A stretch of DNA of 64,000 nt from Sulfuriroseicoccus oceanibius (GCF_010681825.2 NZ_CP066776.1:2914001-2978000); one strand, 5' to 3'. Numbered from the stretch's first letter, positions 15,001 through 20,463 are shown. Notes: generated by a model not told the origin, from the letters alone. Program-made: numbers and translations.

Positions 15001-16942
15001 GTTCGGTATTCTCGCTGTCGGTGCCGTCGTCGACGTGATCGAGCTGATCAGTCACATCAAACGCCCACGATCCGTCCGGATTGACCTCGAGAGTGAACAC
15101 GACACGACCACCAGCCTCGGCGGTCAACACATTGCCCGTCACGCTGTAGGTCACAGGCTCCCCTTTCGACAGCAACTGAGGGAGTTGGCTCGTATCGCCG
15201 CTCAAACCAATGGTCAACTCCTCGTCGCCACCCACCGAAAACAGTTGGCTCAGAGCGCCTGCTGTCCCGGTTGCCTCGTCGTCATCCGTCGTAACACCTG
15301 GTCCCTTGTTACCTTCCGAAAGGTCGCCGGTCGCCAGCGACATACCACTCTCATCCACGGTGGTCTCAATCGGAGGCATGTCCACCAAGGCCACAGGCAC
15401 GTCGTTCTGCACCTCAAATGCCAACGTTCCCTCTGGAAGACCGCTCACACTGTCACCATCGAAGTCGACTGCCCGCAAGAGCTTGGAGAAATCGATGAAC
15501 GGCACGCTGGTCGAGCCATCAGGGCTGGTGCTCAAATCGACAGACCCTTCACCGCTACCAGGCACGTGATCGAGCTGGTCGTCCAAGTCCAGGCTCCACG
15601 ATCCCGCGGTATCAACCTCAAGAGTGAAGACCACGCGGTCACCATCAGTCGGCACTACCGCCTGAACGATATATTTTGTGCCCACGACCTGCAGCGTGTA
15701 CACCACAGGTTCTCCCTTGGAGAACAAGGTAGGCAGAGTCGAGAGGTTTTCTCCCACCAGCTCAAAAGTCAACGGGCGGTCGGCGCCAGAGAGGAAAAGA
15801 GCATTCAGCGAACCAATCGCCCCAGAATCCTCATCGGCACTGTAATCCGGCGCGCCCGGCTGATTACCCTCAGACAAATCACCAGGGTCACCAAATGTGA
15901 TCGAAATCCCATCCTCTTTCACCGATCCGAGAATCTGAACACCGTCGGCGCGCGCGATCGGGCTGTCGTCCTCAACCAGTACCGTGAAGATCCCCTCGGT
16001 CACCACAGTGCCGTCCGATACAAAAATAGGGATCTGAAATTCCAACTCATCCTCACCATTGGGATTCGGGTGATCCACTGGCCCCAACATGGCGACCTCA
16101 TAGTTGCCCGCTGCGTCAATCTTGATGAGGAACAGAGCCTCGCCTCCCGCAGTGCCCAGAAGTTCGCCAGTTCCAGCCCCACTCCACACAACCGGATTAC
16201 CTGTCGAAGTAAACGCGGTCAATGGCTCACCGAAGGTCACCGTCAACGGGTTCCCATCAGGATCCCGCAGATCCACCTGCCCACTTACGGAACTGCTATC
16301 GGTAAGGTCGAACGGGCGCACCAAACTGATGTTGTCCTTGTTACCAAAAGGCAAGCCCTCCGAAGAAACCACAGCCGTCTCGTTGTCGACGATAGGCGCT
16401 CTGTTCGGATCATCAAAAAACGGACGCGACGAGCGCTCCGATGGTTCCAAGCGCTCCGGCTCTGGCTCAGGTTCCTCTTCCCTTCTCAGAAGATCCAAAC
16501 GTTCTTCGTTGCGGTAGAGCTCAAACCCGTAAGGCCCCAGCGGCAGGAAGTCGTATGTGTTCGGATCATAAATCGCAGCCCACGCGTTGCTACCATCAAA
16601 CCCGGTTTGGTCGAACGCGGCAGGCGAGCCAAAAATCGTTCCGTCGATGCTCACCTGCAGCGGCAGCGTCCCATCACCGAAAAGGTTCTCCAAGATCGCG
16701 TAGAACCCATTGTCCCACACCACGCTGGTGATCCCTTCTTCGGTCCGCACCTCAACCACCTTCGGACTATCCTCGTCCTGACAGCAACCATCCTCATCTT
16801 CATCGATGATCTCAAACTCCAACCGCTCCAAGCGCTTCGCATTCGGATCGAGCTCCACTTCAATCGGACCTCCGAGGTCCACTTCGACCACTTTCTCCGC
16901 GACCTTCTCTTCTCCTACTTTTTTGATGACTCGGATCTTCAT
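1..16942 (-). CDS. Giant tandem-repeat adhesin-like protein, T1SS-143/VCBS-like (C-terminus outside window)
   Basis: The minus strand is open without a stop from an ATG at 16942 to the left edge, over 5,600 codons. An AAGAG ribosome-binding-like stretch lies just upstream. The N-terminus (about residues 1-200) has no signal peptide and is acidic, with DEDEDGCCQDED near 48-58 and an EPEPEPE linker near 160. After two more domains come 30 complete repeats of about 176 residues. Each contains SEGNK, a SALFSDGADEEVT-type strand, LSKGEPVTY, GREVFTLEVNPDGSW, DQLDHVDDG and GTDFDGDSV. This pattern matches the T1SS-143 and VCBS repeats of very large type-1-secreted RTX-like adhesins such as LapA homologues. 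The Asp-rich turns suggest calcium binding. Function as a surface adhesin or biofilm protein is inference. The secretion signal would lie beyond the left edge. The long plus-strand frames opposite are shadows of the repeat. Confidence 0.9.
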   Translation of the reverse strand, partial: MKIRVIKKVGEEKVAEKVVEVDLGGPIEVELDPNAKRLERLEFEIIDEDEDGCCQDEDSPKVVEVRTEEGITSVVWDNGFYAILENLFGDGTLPLQVSIDGTIFGSPAAFDQTGFDGSNAWAAIYDPNTYDFLPLGPYGFELYRNEERLDLLRREEEPEPEPERLEPSERSSRPFFDDPNRAPIVDNETAVVSSEGLPFGNKDNISLVRPFDLTDSSSVSGQVDLRDPDGNPLTVTFGEPLTAFTSTGNPVVWSGAGTGELLGTAGGEALFLIKIDAAGNYEVAMLGPVDHPNPNGEDELEFQIPIFVSDGTVVTEGIFTVLVEDDSPIARADGVQILGSVKEDGISITFGDPGDLSEGNQPGAPDYSADEDSGAIGSLNALFLSGADRPLTFELVGENLSTLPTLFSKGEPVVYTLQVVGTKYIVQAVVPTDGDRVVFTLEVDTAGSWSLDLDDQLDHVPGSGEGSVDLSTSPDGSTSVPFIDFSKLLRAVDFDGDSVSGLPEGTLAFEVQNDVPVALVDMPPIETTVDESGMSLATGDLSEGNKGPGVTTDDDEATGTAGALSQLFSVGGDEELTIGLSGDTSQLPQLLSKGEPVTYSVTGNVLTAEAGGRVVFTLEVNPDGSWAFDVTDQLDHVDDGTDSENTELQLQGGGSVDVIDLTSVIIGTDFDGDSAGLIGDKMFTFTLKDDVPEVAVEAVPVTGTVSADGMSLADGDLSEGNREPGDTTDDDEVSGGAGSLTSLFTSGGDEELTVSIDPDTSGLPQLLSKGEPVTYSVVGNVLTASAGGREVFTLEVNPDGSWNFDLNDQLDHVDDGNNDENTELQLVGGGSVDFIDFTSVIVGTDFDGDSVGLSGNPLFTIIVQDDVPVPAPEVTPITASVDEDGMSFGSGDLSEGNKEPGDTNGDDETGAGPGSLTTLFVDGSDEEVTVGLDPDVSGLPALLSKGEPVTYVVVGNVLTASAGGREVFTLEVNEDGSWNFDLKDQLDHVDDGNNDENTELQLAGGGSVDVIDFTSVIVGTDTDGDSVNLPGELLFTITVQDDVPEPAPEIVPITASVDEDGMSLATGDLSEGNKEPGDTDADDETGAGPGSLTTLFADGSDEEVTVSLDPDVSGLPALLSKGEPVTYVVVGNVLTAEAGGREVFTLEVNEDGSWNFDLKDQLDHVDDGTDSENTELQLAGGGSVDVIDFTSVIVGTDADGDSVNLPGELLFTISVTDDVPVPAPEIRPITASVDEDGMSLATGDLSEGNKEPGDTDADDETGAGPGSLTTLFADGSDEEVTVSLDPDVSGLPALLSKGEPVTYVVVGNVLTASAGGREVFTLEVNEDGSWNFDLKDQLDHVDDGTDSENTELQLAGGGSVDVIDFTSVIVGTDFDGDSVSLPGELLFTISVTDDVPVPAPEIVPVTAAVEEDGMSLATGDLSEGNKEVGDTNDDDETSGGAGSLSALFSDGSDEEVTVSLDPDVTGLPALLSKGEAVTYSVVGNVLTAEAGGREVFTLEVNPDGSWNFDLNDQLDHVDDGNNDENTELQLAGGGSVDAIDFTSVIVGTDFDGDTVELPGELLFTITVTDDVPVPAVDIRPVTASVEEDGMSLATGDLSEGNKEVGDTNDDDETSGAAGSLSALFSDGSDEEVTVSLDPDVTGLPALLSKGEAVTYSVVGNVLTAEAGGREVFTLEVNPDGSWNFDLNDQLDHVDDGNNDENTELQLAGGGSVDAIDFTSVIVGTDFDGDTVELPGDLLFTITVTDDVPVPAVDIRPVTASVEEDGMSLATGDLSEGNKEAGDTNADDETSGAAGSLSALFSDGSDEEVTVSLDPDTNGLPALLSKGEIVTYTVVGNILTAEAGGRVVFTLEVNPDGSWNFDLNDQLDHVDDGNNDENTELQLAGGGSVDAIDFTSVIVGTDFDGDEVSLPGDLLFTITVTDDVPVPAVQPVPVTGSVEEDGMSLATGDLSEGNKEAGDTNDDDETSGAAGSLSALFSDGSDEEVTVSLDPDVTGLPALLSKGEVVTYVVVGNILTAEAGGREVFTLEVNPDGSWNFDLNDQLDHVDDGNNDENTELQLAGGGSVDAIDFTSVIVGTDFDGDEVSLPGELLFTITVTDDVPVPTVQPVPVTGSVEEDGMSLATGDLSEGNKEIGDTNDDDETSGAAGSLSALFSDGSDEEVTVSLDPDVTGLPALLSKGEVVTYVVVGNVLTAEAGGRVVFTLEVNPDGSWNFDLNDQLDHVDDGNNDENTELQLAGGGSVDAIDFTSVIVGTDFDGDTVELPGDLLFTITVTDDVPIPAVDIRPVTGSVEEDGMSLATGDLSEGNKEIGDTNDDDETSGAAGSLSALFSDGSDEEVTVSLDPDVTGLPALLSKGEVVTYVVVGNVLTAEAGGRVVFTLEVNPDGSWNFDLNDQLDHVDDGNNDENTELQLAGGGSVDAIDFTSVIVGTDFDGDTVELPGDLLFTITVTDDVPIPAVDIRPVTGSVEEDGMSLATGDLSEGNKEAGDTNADDETSGAAGSLSALFSDGSDEEVTVSLDPDVTGLPALLSKGEIVTYTVVGNILTAEAGGRVVFTLEVNPDGSWNFDLNDQLDHVDDGNNDENTELQLAGGGSVDAIDFTSVIVGTDFDGDAVELPSDLLFTITVTDDVPVPAVDIRPVTGSVEEDGMSLATGDLSEGNKEVGDTNDDDETSGAAGSLSALFSDGSDEEVTVSLDPDVTGLPALLSKGEVVTYSVVGNILTAEAGGREVFTLEVNPDGSWNFDLNDQLDHVDDGNNDENTELQLAGGGSVDVIDFTSVIVGTDFDGDEVSLPGDQLFTITVTDDVPVPAVQPVPVTGSVEEDGMSLATGDLSEGNKEAGDTNDDDETSGAAGSLSALFSDGSDEEVTVSLDPDVTGLPALLSKGEVVTYSVVGNILTAEAGGRVVFTLEVNPDGSWNFDLNDQLDHVDDGNNDENTELQLAGGGSVDAIDFTSVIVGTDFDGDEVSLPGELLFTITVTDDVPVPTVQPVPVTGSVEEDGMSLATGDLSEGNKEIGDTNDDDETSGAAGSLSALFSDGSDEEVTVSLDPDVTGLPALLSKGEVVTYVVVGNVLTAEAGGRVVFTLEVNPDGSWNFDLNDQLDHVDDGNDDENTELQLAGGGSVGAIDFTSVIVGTDFDGDAVELPGDLLFTITVTDDVPIPAVDIRPVTGSVEEDGMSLATGDLSEGNKEAGDTNADDETSGAAGSLSALFSDGSDEEVTVSLDPDVSGLPALLSKGEIVTYTVVGNILTAEAGGRVVFTLEVNPDGSWNFDLNDQLDHVDDGNNDENTELQLAGGGSVDAIDFTSVIVGTDFDGDTVELPGDLLFTITVTDDVPIPAVDIRPVTGSVEEDGMSLATGDLSEGNKEAGDTNDDDETSGAAGSLSALFSDGSDEEVTVSLDPDTNGLPALLSKGEIVTYTVVGNILTAEAGGRVVFTLEVNPDGSWNFDLNDQLDHVDDGNNDENTELQLAGGGSVDAIDFTSVIVGTDFDGDEVSLPGDLLFTITVTDDVPVPTVQPVPVTGSVEEDGMSLATGDLSEGNKEAGDTNDDDETSGAAGSLSALFSDGSDEEVTVSLDPDVSGLPALLSKGELVTYTVVGNILTAEAGGRVVFTLEVNPDGSWNFDLNDQLDHVDDGNNDENTELQLAGGGSVDAIDFTSVIVGTDFDGDAVELPGDLLFTITVTDDVPIPAVDIRPVTGSVEEDGMSLATGDLSEGNKEAGDTNADDETSGAAGSLSSLFSDGSDEEVTVSLDPDVSGLPALLSKGEDVTYAVVGNILTAEAGGRVVFTLEVNPDGSWNFDLNDQLDHVDDGNNDENTELQLAGGGSVDAIDFTSVIVGTDFDGDAVELPGDLLFTITVIDDVPIPAVDIRPVVGAVEEDGMSLATGDLSEGNKEGGDTNADDETSGGAGSLSALFSDGADEDVTVSLDVDTNGLPALLSKGEVVTYSVVGNVLTAEAGGRVVFTLEVNPDGSWNFDLNDQLDHVDDGANDENTELQLAGGGSVDAIDFTSVIVGTDFDGDSVELPADKLFTIIVTDDIPVTVPQATPVTASVEEDGMSLATGDLSEGNKEVGDTNADDETSGAAGSLSALFVDGADEDVTVSLDPDTSGLPALLSKGEVVTYSVVGNVLTASAGGREVFTLEVNPDGSWNFDLNDQLDHVDDGNDDENTELQLAGGGSVDAIDFTSVIVGTDFDGDEVRLPGDPLFTITVVDDVPEAVVGVTPIAAFVEEDGMSLATGDLSEGNKEGGDTNADDEATGGAGSLTSLFTDGADEEVTVGLDPDTNGLPALLSKGELVTYAVVGNVLTASAGGREVFTLEVNPDGSWNFDLNDQLDHVDDGTDSENTELQLAGGGSVDAIDFTSVIVATDFDGDTVELAGDLLFTVTVQDDVPVPAVQPAPVTGSVEEDGMSLATGDLSEGNKEVGDTNADDETSGGAGSLSALFSDGADEEVTVSLDVDTNGLPQLLSKGEAVTYAVVGNMLTASAGGREVFTLEVNPDGSWNFDLNDQLDHVDDGANDENTALQTVGGGSVDVIDFTSVIVGTDADGDSATLPDLPLFTITVTDDVPIPAVDIRPVVGAVEEDGMSLATGDLSEGNKEAGDTNDDDETSGGAGSLSALFSDGADEDVTVSLDVDTNGLPALLSKGEVVTYSVVGNVLTAEAGGRVVFTLEVNPDGSWNFDLNDQLDHVDDGANDENTELQLAGGGSVDAIDFTSVIVGTDFDGDSVELPADKLFTIIVTDDIPVTVPQATPVTASVEEDGMSLATGDLSEGNKEVGDTNADDETSGAAGSLSALFVDGADEDVTVSLDPDTSGLPALLSKGEVVTYSVVGNVLTASAGGREVFTLEVNPDGSWNFDLNDQLDHVDDGNDDENTELQLAGGGSVDAIDFTSVIVGTDFDGDEVRLPGDPLFTITVVDDVPEAVVGVTPIAAFVEEDGMSLATGDLSEGNKEGGDTNADDEADGGAGSLTSLFTDGADEEVTVGLDPDTNGLPALLSKGELVTYAVVGNVLTASAGGREVFTLEVNPDGSWNFDLNDQLDHVDDGTDSENTELQLAGGGSVDAIDFTSVIVATDFDGDTVELAGDLLFTVTVQDDVPVPAVQPAPVTGSVEEDGMSLATGDLSEGNKEVGDTNADDETSGAAGSLSALFSDGADEEVTVSLDVDTNGLPQLLSKGEAVTYAVVGNVLTASAGGREVFTLEVNPDGSWNFDLNDQLDHVDDGANDENTALQIVGGGSVDVIDFTSVIVGTDADGDSVNLPDLPLFTITVTDDIPVPAPQVTPVTGAVEEDGMSLATGDLSEGNKEVGDTNADDETSGAAGSLSALFSDGADEDVTVGLDPDVSGLPALLSKGEVVTYSVVGNILTASAGGREVFTLEVNPDGSWNFDLNDQLDHVDDGNDDENTELQLAGGGSVGAIDFTSLIVGTDFDGDQVSLPSEPLFTITVTDDVPIPAVQPAPVIGAVEEDGMSLATGDLSEGNKEVGDTNADDETSGAAGSLSALFSDGSDEDVTVELDPDVSGLPALLSKGELVTYTVVGNVLTAEAGGREVFTLEVNPDGSWNFDLNDQLDHVDDGTDSENTALQLAGGGSVDAIDFTSVLVGTDFDGDSVGLPGDGLFKITVQDDVPIAVDPATRVQGFVEEDGMSLATGDLSE
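6..15878 (-). repeat. 30 complete tandem coding repeats, period exactly 528 bp
   Basis: The SEGN-encoding anchor occurs at 6, 534, 1062 and so on to 15318 in perfect 528-bp steps, which I checked at 7398, 11094 and 13734. The last, N-terminal-most unit is longer, with its anchor at 15873, a 555-bp step. No insertion or deletion is apparent in the 29 regular units. Units at about 1-13000 are highly similar, while those at 13000-15900, nearest the N-terminus, are more diverged. Confidence 0.95.
1150..5352 (-). repeat. Recent four-unit (2,112 bp) tandem duplication inside the giant gene
   Basis: The segment from about 1150 to 3240 is repeated nearly base for base at about 3262 to 5352, an offset of 2,112 bp or four 528-bp units. 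The best stretches are 1441-1560 against 3553-3672 and 1980-3060 against 4092-5172. Similarity falls to the ordinary inter-unit level outside these limits. A second, single-unit case is 9554-9840 against 10082-10368, which look identical. Confidence 0.85.
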
Positions 16943-17379
16943 AACGCTCTTGGGGGGGTAATGGGTTTGACGGCCTCTCGCCGGCTGGGAAAACGAACAA
17001 TGTTTAACTCGAGTGAATGATTAACCCTTCCGAAGCGGGTATCATTTCTCCATTTCGAGCGTCATATTTTTACCCTGACGTCATTTTTTAATCCACCATA
17101 ACCTAGAGAATTGTTGGTCAATTCTTAAAAATGACGCTGACAATTCTCCAACCCACCCGAAGCACACGCCAGAAAAAGTCCCGATGAACCCAATATCTCA
17201 AGGACATTAGCCGCCCTGTTCAGGCCTGCTCTTATCAGAAACGAGGAGCTGACTCTCACTTCTCATAGGCGCCAGACAGCCCGATTTGGCCGCTCTTGGC
17301 AAAAGTTCCCCCCAGGCGCGGAAACCATTTCCACACCAACTACAAATTCCATAACCCCACACCATAAAAACCACAGTGT
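16943..17379. promoter_or_regulatory. Leader region of the giant gene, with an inverted repeat
   Basis: No gene is seen in these 437 bp. They must hold the promoter of the giant minus-strand gene. An imperfect-centre inverted repeat (agaattg, 5-bp gap, caattct) at 17107-17125 is a possible operator, and an 8-bp palindrome TGACGTCA lies near 17078. The part next to the heptamer array shows no further structure. Confidence 0.35.
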
Positions 17380-18282
17380 GCCTCTAGCCTCTAGCCTCTA
17401 GCCTCTAGCCTCTAGCCTCTAGCCTCTAGCCTCTAGCCTCTAGCCTCTAGCCTCTAGCCTCTAGCCTCTAGCCTCTAGCCTCTAGCCTCTAGCCTCTAGC
17501 CTCTAGCCTCTAGCCTCTAGCCTCTAGCCTCTAGCCTCTAGCCTCTAGCCTCTAGCCTCTAGCCTCTAGCCTCTAGCCTCTAGCCTCTAGCCTCTAGCCT
17601 CTAGCCTCTAGCCTCTAGCCTCTAGCCTCTAGCCTCTAGCCTCTAGCCTCTAGCCTCTAGCCTCTAGCCTCTAGCCTCTAGCCTCTAGCCTCTAGCCTCT
17701 AGCCTCTAGCCTCTAGCCTCTAGCCTCTAGCCTCTAGCCTCTAGCCTCTAGCCTCTAGCCTCTAGCCTCTAGCCTCTAGCCTCTAGCCTCTAGCCTCTAG
17801 CCTCTAGCCTCTAGCCTCTAGCCTCTAGCCTCTAGCCTCTAGCCTCTAGCCTCTAGCCTCTAGCCTCTAGCCTCTAGCCTCTAGCCTCTAGCCTCTAGCC
17901 TCTAGCCTCTAGCCTCTAGCCTCTAGCCTCTAGCCTCTAGCCTCTAGCCTCTAGCCTCTAGCCTCTAGCCTCTAGCCTCTAGCCTCTAGCCTCTAGCCTC
18001 TAGCCTCTAGCCTCTAGCCTCTAGCCTCTAGCCTCTAGCCTCTAGCCTCTAGCCTCTAGCCTCTAGCCTCTAGCCTCTAGCCTCTAGCCTCTAGCCTCTA
18101 GCCTCTAGCCTCTAGCCTCTAGCCTCTAGCCTCTAGCCTCTAGCCTCTAGCCTCTAGCCTCTAGCCTCTAGCCTCTAGCCTCTAGCCTCTAGCCTCTAGC
18201 CTCTAGCCTCTAGCCTCTAGCCTCTAGCCTCTAGCCTCTAGCCTCTAGCCTCTAGCCTCTAGCCTCTAGCCTCTAGCCTCTA
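17380..18282. repeat. Perfect heptanucleotide array, 129 copies of GCCTCTA
   Basis: The block is exactly 903 bp, or 129 x 7, with no variant unit that I can see. Because 7 is not a multiple of 3 and the unit contains TAG on both strands (GCCTCTAG and its complement CTAGAGGC), every one of the six frames is stopped about every 21 bp, so it is non-coding. It begins just after 'cagtgt' and ends inside the stop codon of the adjacent Rrf2-type gene. Confidence 0.98.
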
Positions 18283-18693
18283 AATGTAGAACATATCGGC
18301 ACTCGCCGTGCCTGCCATGTCCTCAAGCGTCGTGGCATGCAACTTCGCATCGACATGACGCGCAATCTCCTGCCATGCCGAAACCACCCGCTGCCCGGAC
18401 TCCCCGAGCACCTCCAGATCCACATCAATCAAACCACCCTCAAGCGCCTCAACCACTTGCCCAAGTGAAATCTCACGCGGCGGCCGGGCCAACTGATAGC
18501 CACCAAACTTCCCCCGCTTGCTCGAAACCAAACCGCTCTTGCGCAAATCATTGAGAATCTGTAGCAGAAAACTGGAGGATACTTCCTCAGCCTGTGCCAA
18601 CTCCTCCACCCGCGACACACCTCCCGCATCATAACGGTTGGCCAGCTGCACCAACACACGACAGGCATTTTCAAGTTTGCGGGAAATCTTCAC
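18280..18693 (-). CDS. Rrf2-family transcriptional regulator (CymR-like)
   Basis: The protein has the typical Rrf2 opening KISRKLENACRVLVQLA, a winged helix with SSSFLLQILNDLRKSGLV, and the wing RGKFGGYQLARP. Total length is about 137 residues. I start it at the GTG at 18693 because family members begin with M-K-I-S; a TTG at 18723 would add ten residues. It has no cysteines in the region where IscR binds its [2Fe-2S] cluster, so it resembles cluster-free CymR, which represses cysteine-synthesis genes. Divergent transcription from cysE supports a sulfur role (inference). The TAG stop codon is contributed by the first unit of the heptamer array, so the C-terminus may have been trimmed or altered by the repeat. 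Confidence 0.85.
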   Translation of the reverse strand: MKISRKLENACRVLVQLANRYDAGGVSRVEELAQAEEVSSSFLLQILNDLRKSGLVSSKRGKFGGYQLARPPREISLGQVVEALEGGLIDVDLEVLGESGQRVVSAWQEIARHVDAKLHATTLEDMAGTASADMFYI

Positions 18694-18833
18694 GGTTTGA
18701 TTGATCGCCCGAACCCAGGCCAAAGTAAAATCAAATCCTCTGCAAAGTAATCAATCTTGTCAGCATTTCCCTTTTCGCTAGATTGCGCTAGATTGCGCCC
18801 TCCCGCCAAGCGGCTCGTTTCATCGCTCTCATC
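18694..18833. promoter_or_regulatory. Divergent promoter region between the Rrf2 gene and cysE
   Basis: A 10-bp direct repeat, CGCTAGATTG twice in tandem at 18776-18795 followed by CGC, lies 40-60 bp upstream of cysE. It is a candidate binding site for the neighbouring Rrf2 regulator; this is inference from position only. Confidence 0.4.
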
Positions 18834-19736
18834 ATGAACACACCTTTTCCCACCTCGTCCTCGCCGGGCGGAGAATCCAGCGTCCCTCACACCACACGAC
18901 GCCCCGCGGATCTCTCAGCCCACCGCAACGCGGATCCCGTATGGGACGCTCTTCAAGAGGAAGCCGCCCGCGCGATTCAAGCCGAGCCCATCCTCGCCGC
19001 AGCCATGGACGAGACCGTACTAGGCCAGCCGTCACTCGAAGCCGCGGTCGCTGCTCGAATCGCCGGCAAACTCGAGGGCCACGGCCTGACTGGAGCCCAG
19101 CTTCTGCGCCTTCTCGAAACCGCCTACCTCTCCGACCCTGCGGTAGGTGATGCACTGCGCTGCGACTTGATCGCTATTAAAGACCGCGACCCCGCCGCCG
19201 ACACCTACCTTGACCCTTTGATGTTCTATAAAGGGTTTCACGCGCTGTCGGCGCACCGTGCGGCTCATTTCTTGTGGAAACAAGGCCGTCACACACTGGC
19301 ACGCCTTCTCCAAAGCATGATCTCAGAAGCGTTCGCCGTGGATATCCACCCGGCCGCCCGCTTCGGCTGCGGTATTCTTCTTGACCACGCGACCTCTTTT
19401 GTCGCAGGTGAAACCGCCATCGTGGAAGACAATGTCTCGATCCTTCACGAAGTCACCCTGGGAGGAACCGGCAAAGAACACGGCAACCGCCACCCCATCG
19501 TGCGCTCGGGCGTGCTGATCGGAGCTGGAGCCAAAATCCTCGGCAGAGTCGAAATCGGCCAAGGATCTCGGATCGGCGCCGGCAGTGTCGTTTTGGCAGA
19601 TGTCCCAGAGCATGTCACCGTGGTAGGCGTTCCCGCAGAAGTCGTGGGACGGGCATCCAGCTCGGAGCCATCCGAATGCATGGACCATTGCTCGATGATG
19701 CAGTCATCCGACTTTGAATGGGGCACCGGCATTTGA
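18834..19736 (+). CDS. cysE: Serine O-acetyltransferase
   Basis: This enzyme acetylates L-serine with acetyl-CoA to O-acetylserine, the first committed step of cysteine synthesis in the cytoplasm. Visible are the N-terminal helical SATase domain (about residues 35-140, including DRDPAADTYLDPLMFYKGFHAL) and the left-handed beta-helix with hexapeptide repeats (about 165-270). The active-site region HPAARFGCGILLDHATS and GGTGKEHGNRHP are both present. The length of 300 aa is slightly above the usual 270 because of a 30-residue Ser/Pro-rich N-terminus and a tail with two cysteines. It is divergent from the Rrf2 regulator. Confidence 0.93.
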   Translation: MNTPFPTSSSPGGESSVPHTTRRPADLSAHRNADPVWDALQEEAARAIQAEPILAAAMDETVLGQPSLEAAVAARIAGKLEGHGLTGAQLLRLLETAYLSDPAVGDALRCDLIAIKDRDPAADTYLDPLMFYKGFHALSAHRAAHFLWKQGRHTLARLLQSMISEAFAVDIHPAARFGCGILLDHATSFVAGETAIVEDNVSILHEVTLGGTGKEHGNRHPIVRSGVLIGAGAKILGRVEIGQGSRIGAGSVVLADVPEHVTVVGVPAEVVGRASSSEPSECMDHCSMMQSSDFEWGTGI

Positions 19737-19928
19737 CCCGCGGAAATCAGTCCCCTTCACCCCCCACCACTTCGTTCCCGGACGCCCCTCCGATTCCCGC
19801 CAAGTCGACAGAATCTGGTTGCATCCCCGTCTATCGTGGTGAATTGAAACACCTTACTAGTCTAGATTTCCTTAAGATTGCCCAAGCTTGCCACCCGCCA
19901 GGGCCAACGGGCGAACTCCTCCACCCCT

Positions 19929-20390
19929 ATGTACCAGTCCCTGATTCTTCCTGTTGGCAGTTCCGACATCGACGGTCCTGATTTCATCCTCGTGCCTTGG
20001 AGCGAGGAAAAAGCAGCCCACTTCACCAAGCTCTCGCAGACCGCCCGCGAACTCGCTGAGGACAACGAGAACTTTACCTGCATCCGTTACCGCTCGCCTG
20101 AGGCAGCCGGTTTCTTCATGCCGGAAGAGGACGACGAATGGTTCGCCAAGCTGGAGAAACTCCACATCGACAACACCGTCGCATGGGCAACTGAATCCGC
20201 GGATGAACTCAAGGAACGCTGGGCAAAACTGCGAGTCCCACTTCCAGATCCACCACGCGTCTCGCTCTACAGCGACGGCAGCGCATTCCTCTCCGGCCCT
20301 GTGGCAATCTCGTCACTGCGCTGGGAAACCAGCTGCGGCATCAACGTCTGCGACACCGGTAAAATCACCCCGGCTTACAAGATGCGCTAA
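19929..20390 (+). CDS. Hypothetical cytoplasmic protein
   Basis: A 153-residue acidic protein that I do not recognise. It begins MYQSLILPVGSS, contains a charged helical middle (TARELAEDNENF and EEDDEWFAKLEKL) and ends with SCGINVCDTGKITPAYKMR. No signal peptide or membrane segment is visible. The frame is open further upstream, to 19878, but the Pro/Arg-rich N-terminal residues there look untranslated. It is followed by a strong terminator, so it forms its own unit or the end of the cysE unit. Confidence 0.7.
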   Translation: MYQSLILPVGSSDIDGPDFILVPWSEEKAAHFTKLSQTARELAEDNENFTCIRYRSPEAAGFFMPEEDDEWFAKLEKLHIDNTVAWATESADELKERWAKLRVPLPDPPRVSLYSDGSAFLSGPVAISSLRWETSCGINVCDTGKITPAYKMR

Positions 20391-20416
20391 TTCCCGGCTC
20401 GGACAATTTTCCATCC

Positions 20417-20463
20417 GCGGTCGGCGGGGCGGTCCTGCCATCCCCGCTGACCGCATTTTTTTT
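20417..20463 (+). terminator. Rho-independent terminator
   Basis: A 13-bp stem (gcggtcggcgggg paired with ccccgctgaccgc, one mismatch) with a 12-base loop is followed by A and eight or more T residues. It closes the unit that ends at 20390. Confidence 0.9.

Noticed and set aside
1-15878. 528-bp periodicity considered as a CRISPR or rRNA-like array
   Set aside because: The units are coding and translate into a coherent repeat domain in one frame.
14996-17020. Long plus-strand open frame (over 600 codons) opposite the giant gene, and similar ones at 2363-3640 and 10244-11560
   Set aside because: They are the antisense of the regular repeats; the encoded sequence repeats mechanically with the 528-bp unit and has His/Gln/Arg-rich composition unlike any protein. 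The minus frame is continuous and recognisable.
17380-18282. Heptamer array considered as a CRISPR or telomere-like end
   Set aside because: There are no spacers, no cas genes, and coding DNA continues on both sides, so it is an internal simple repeat.
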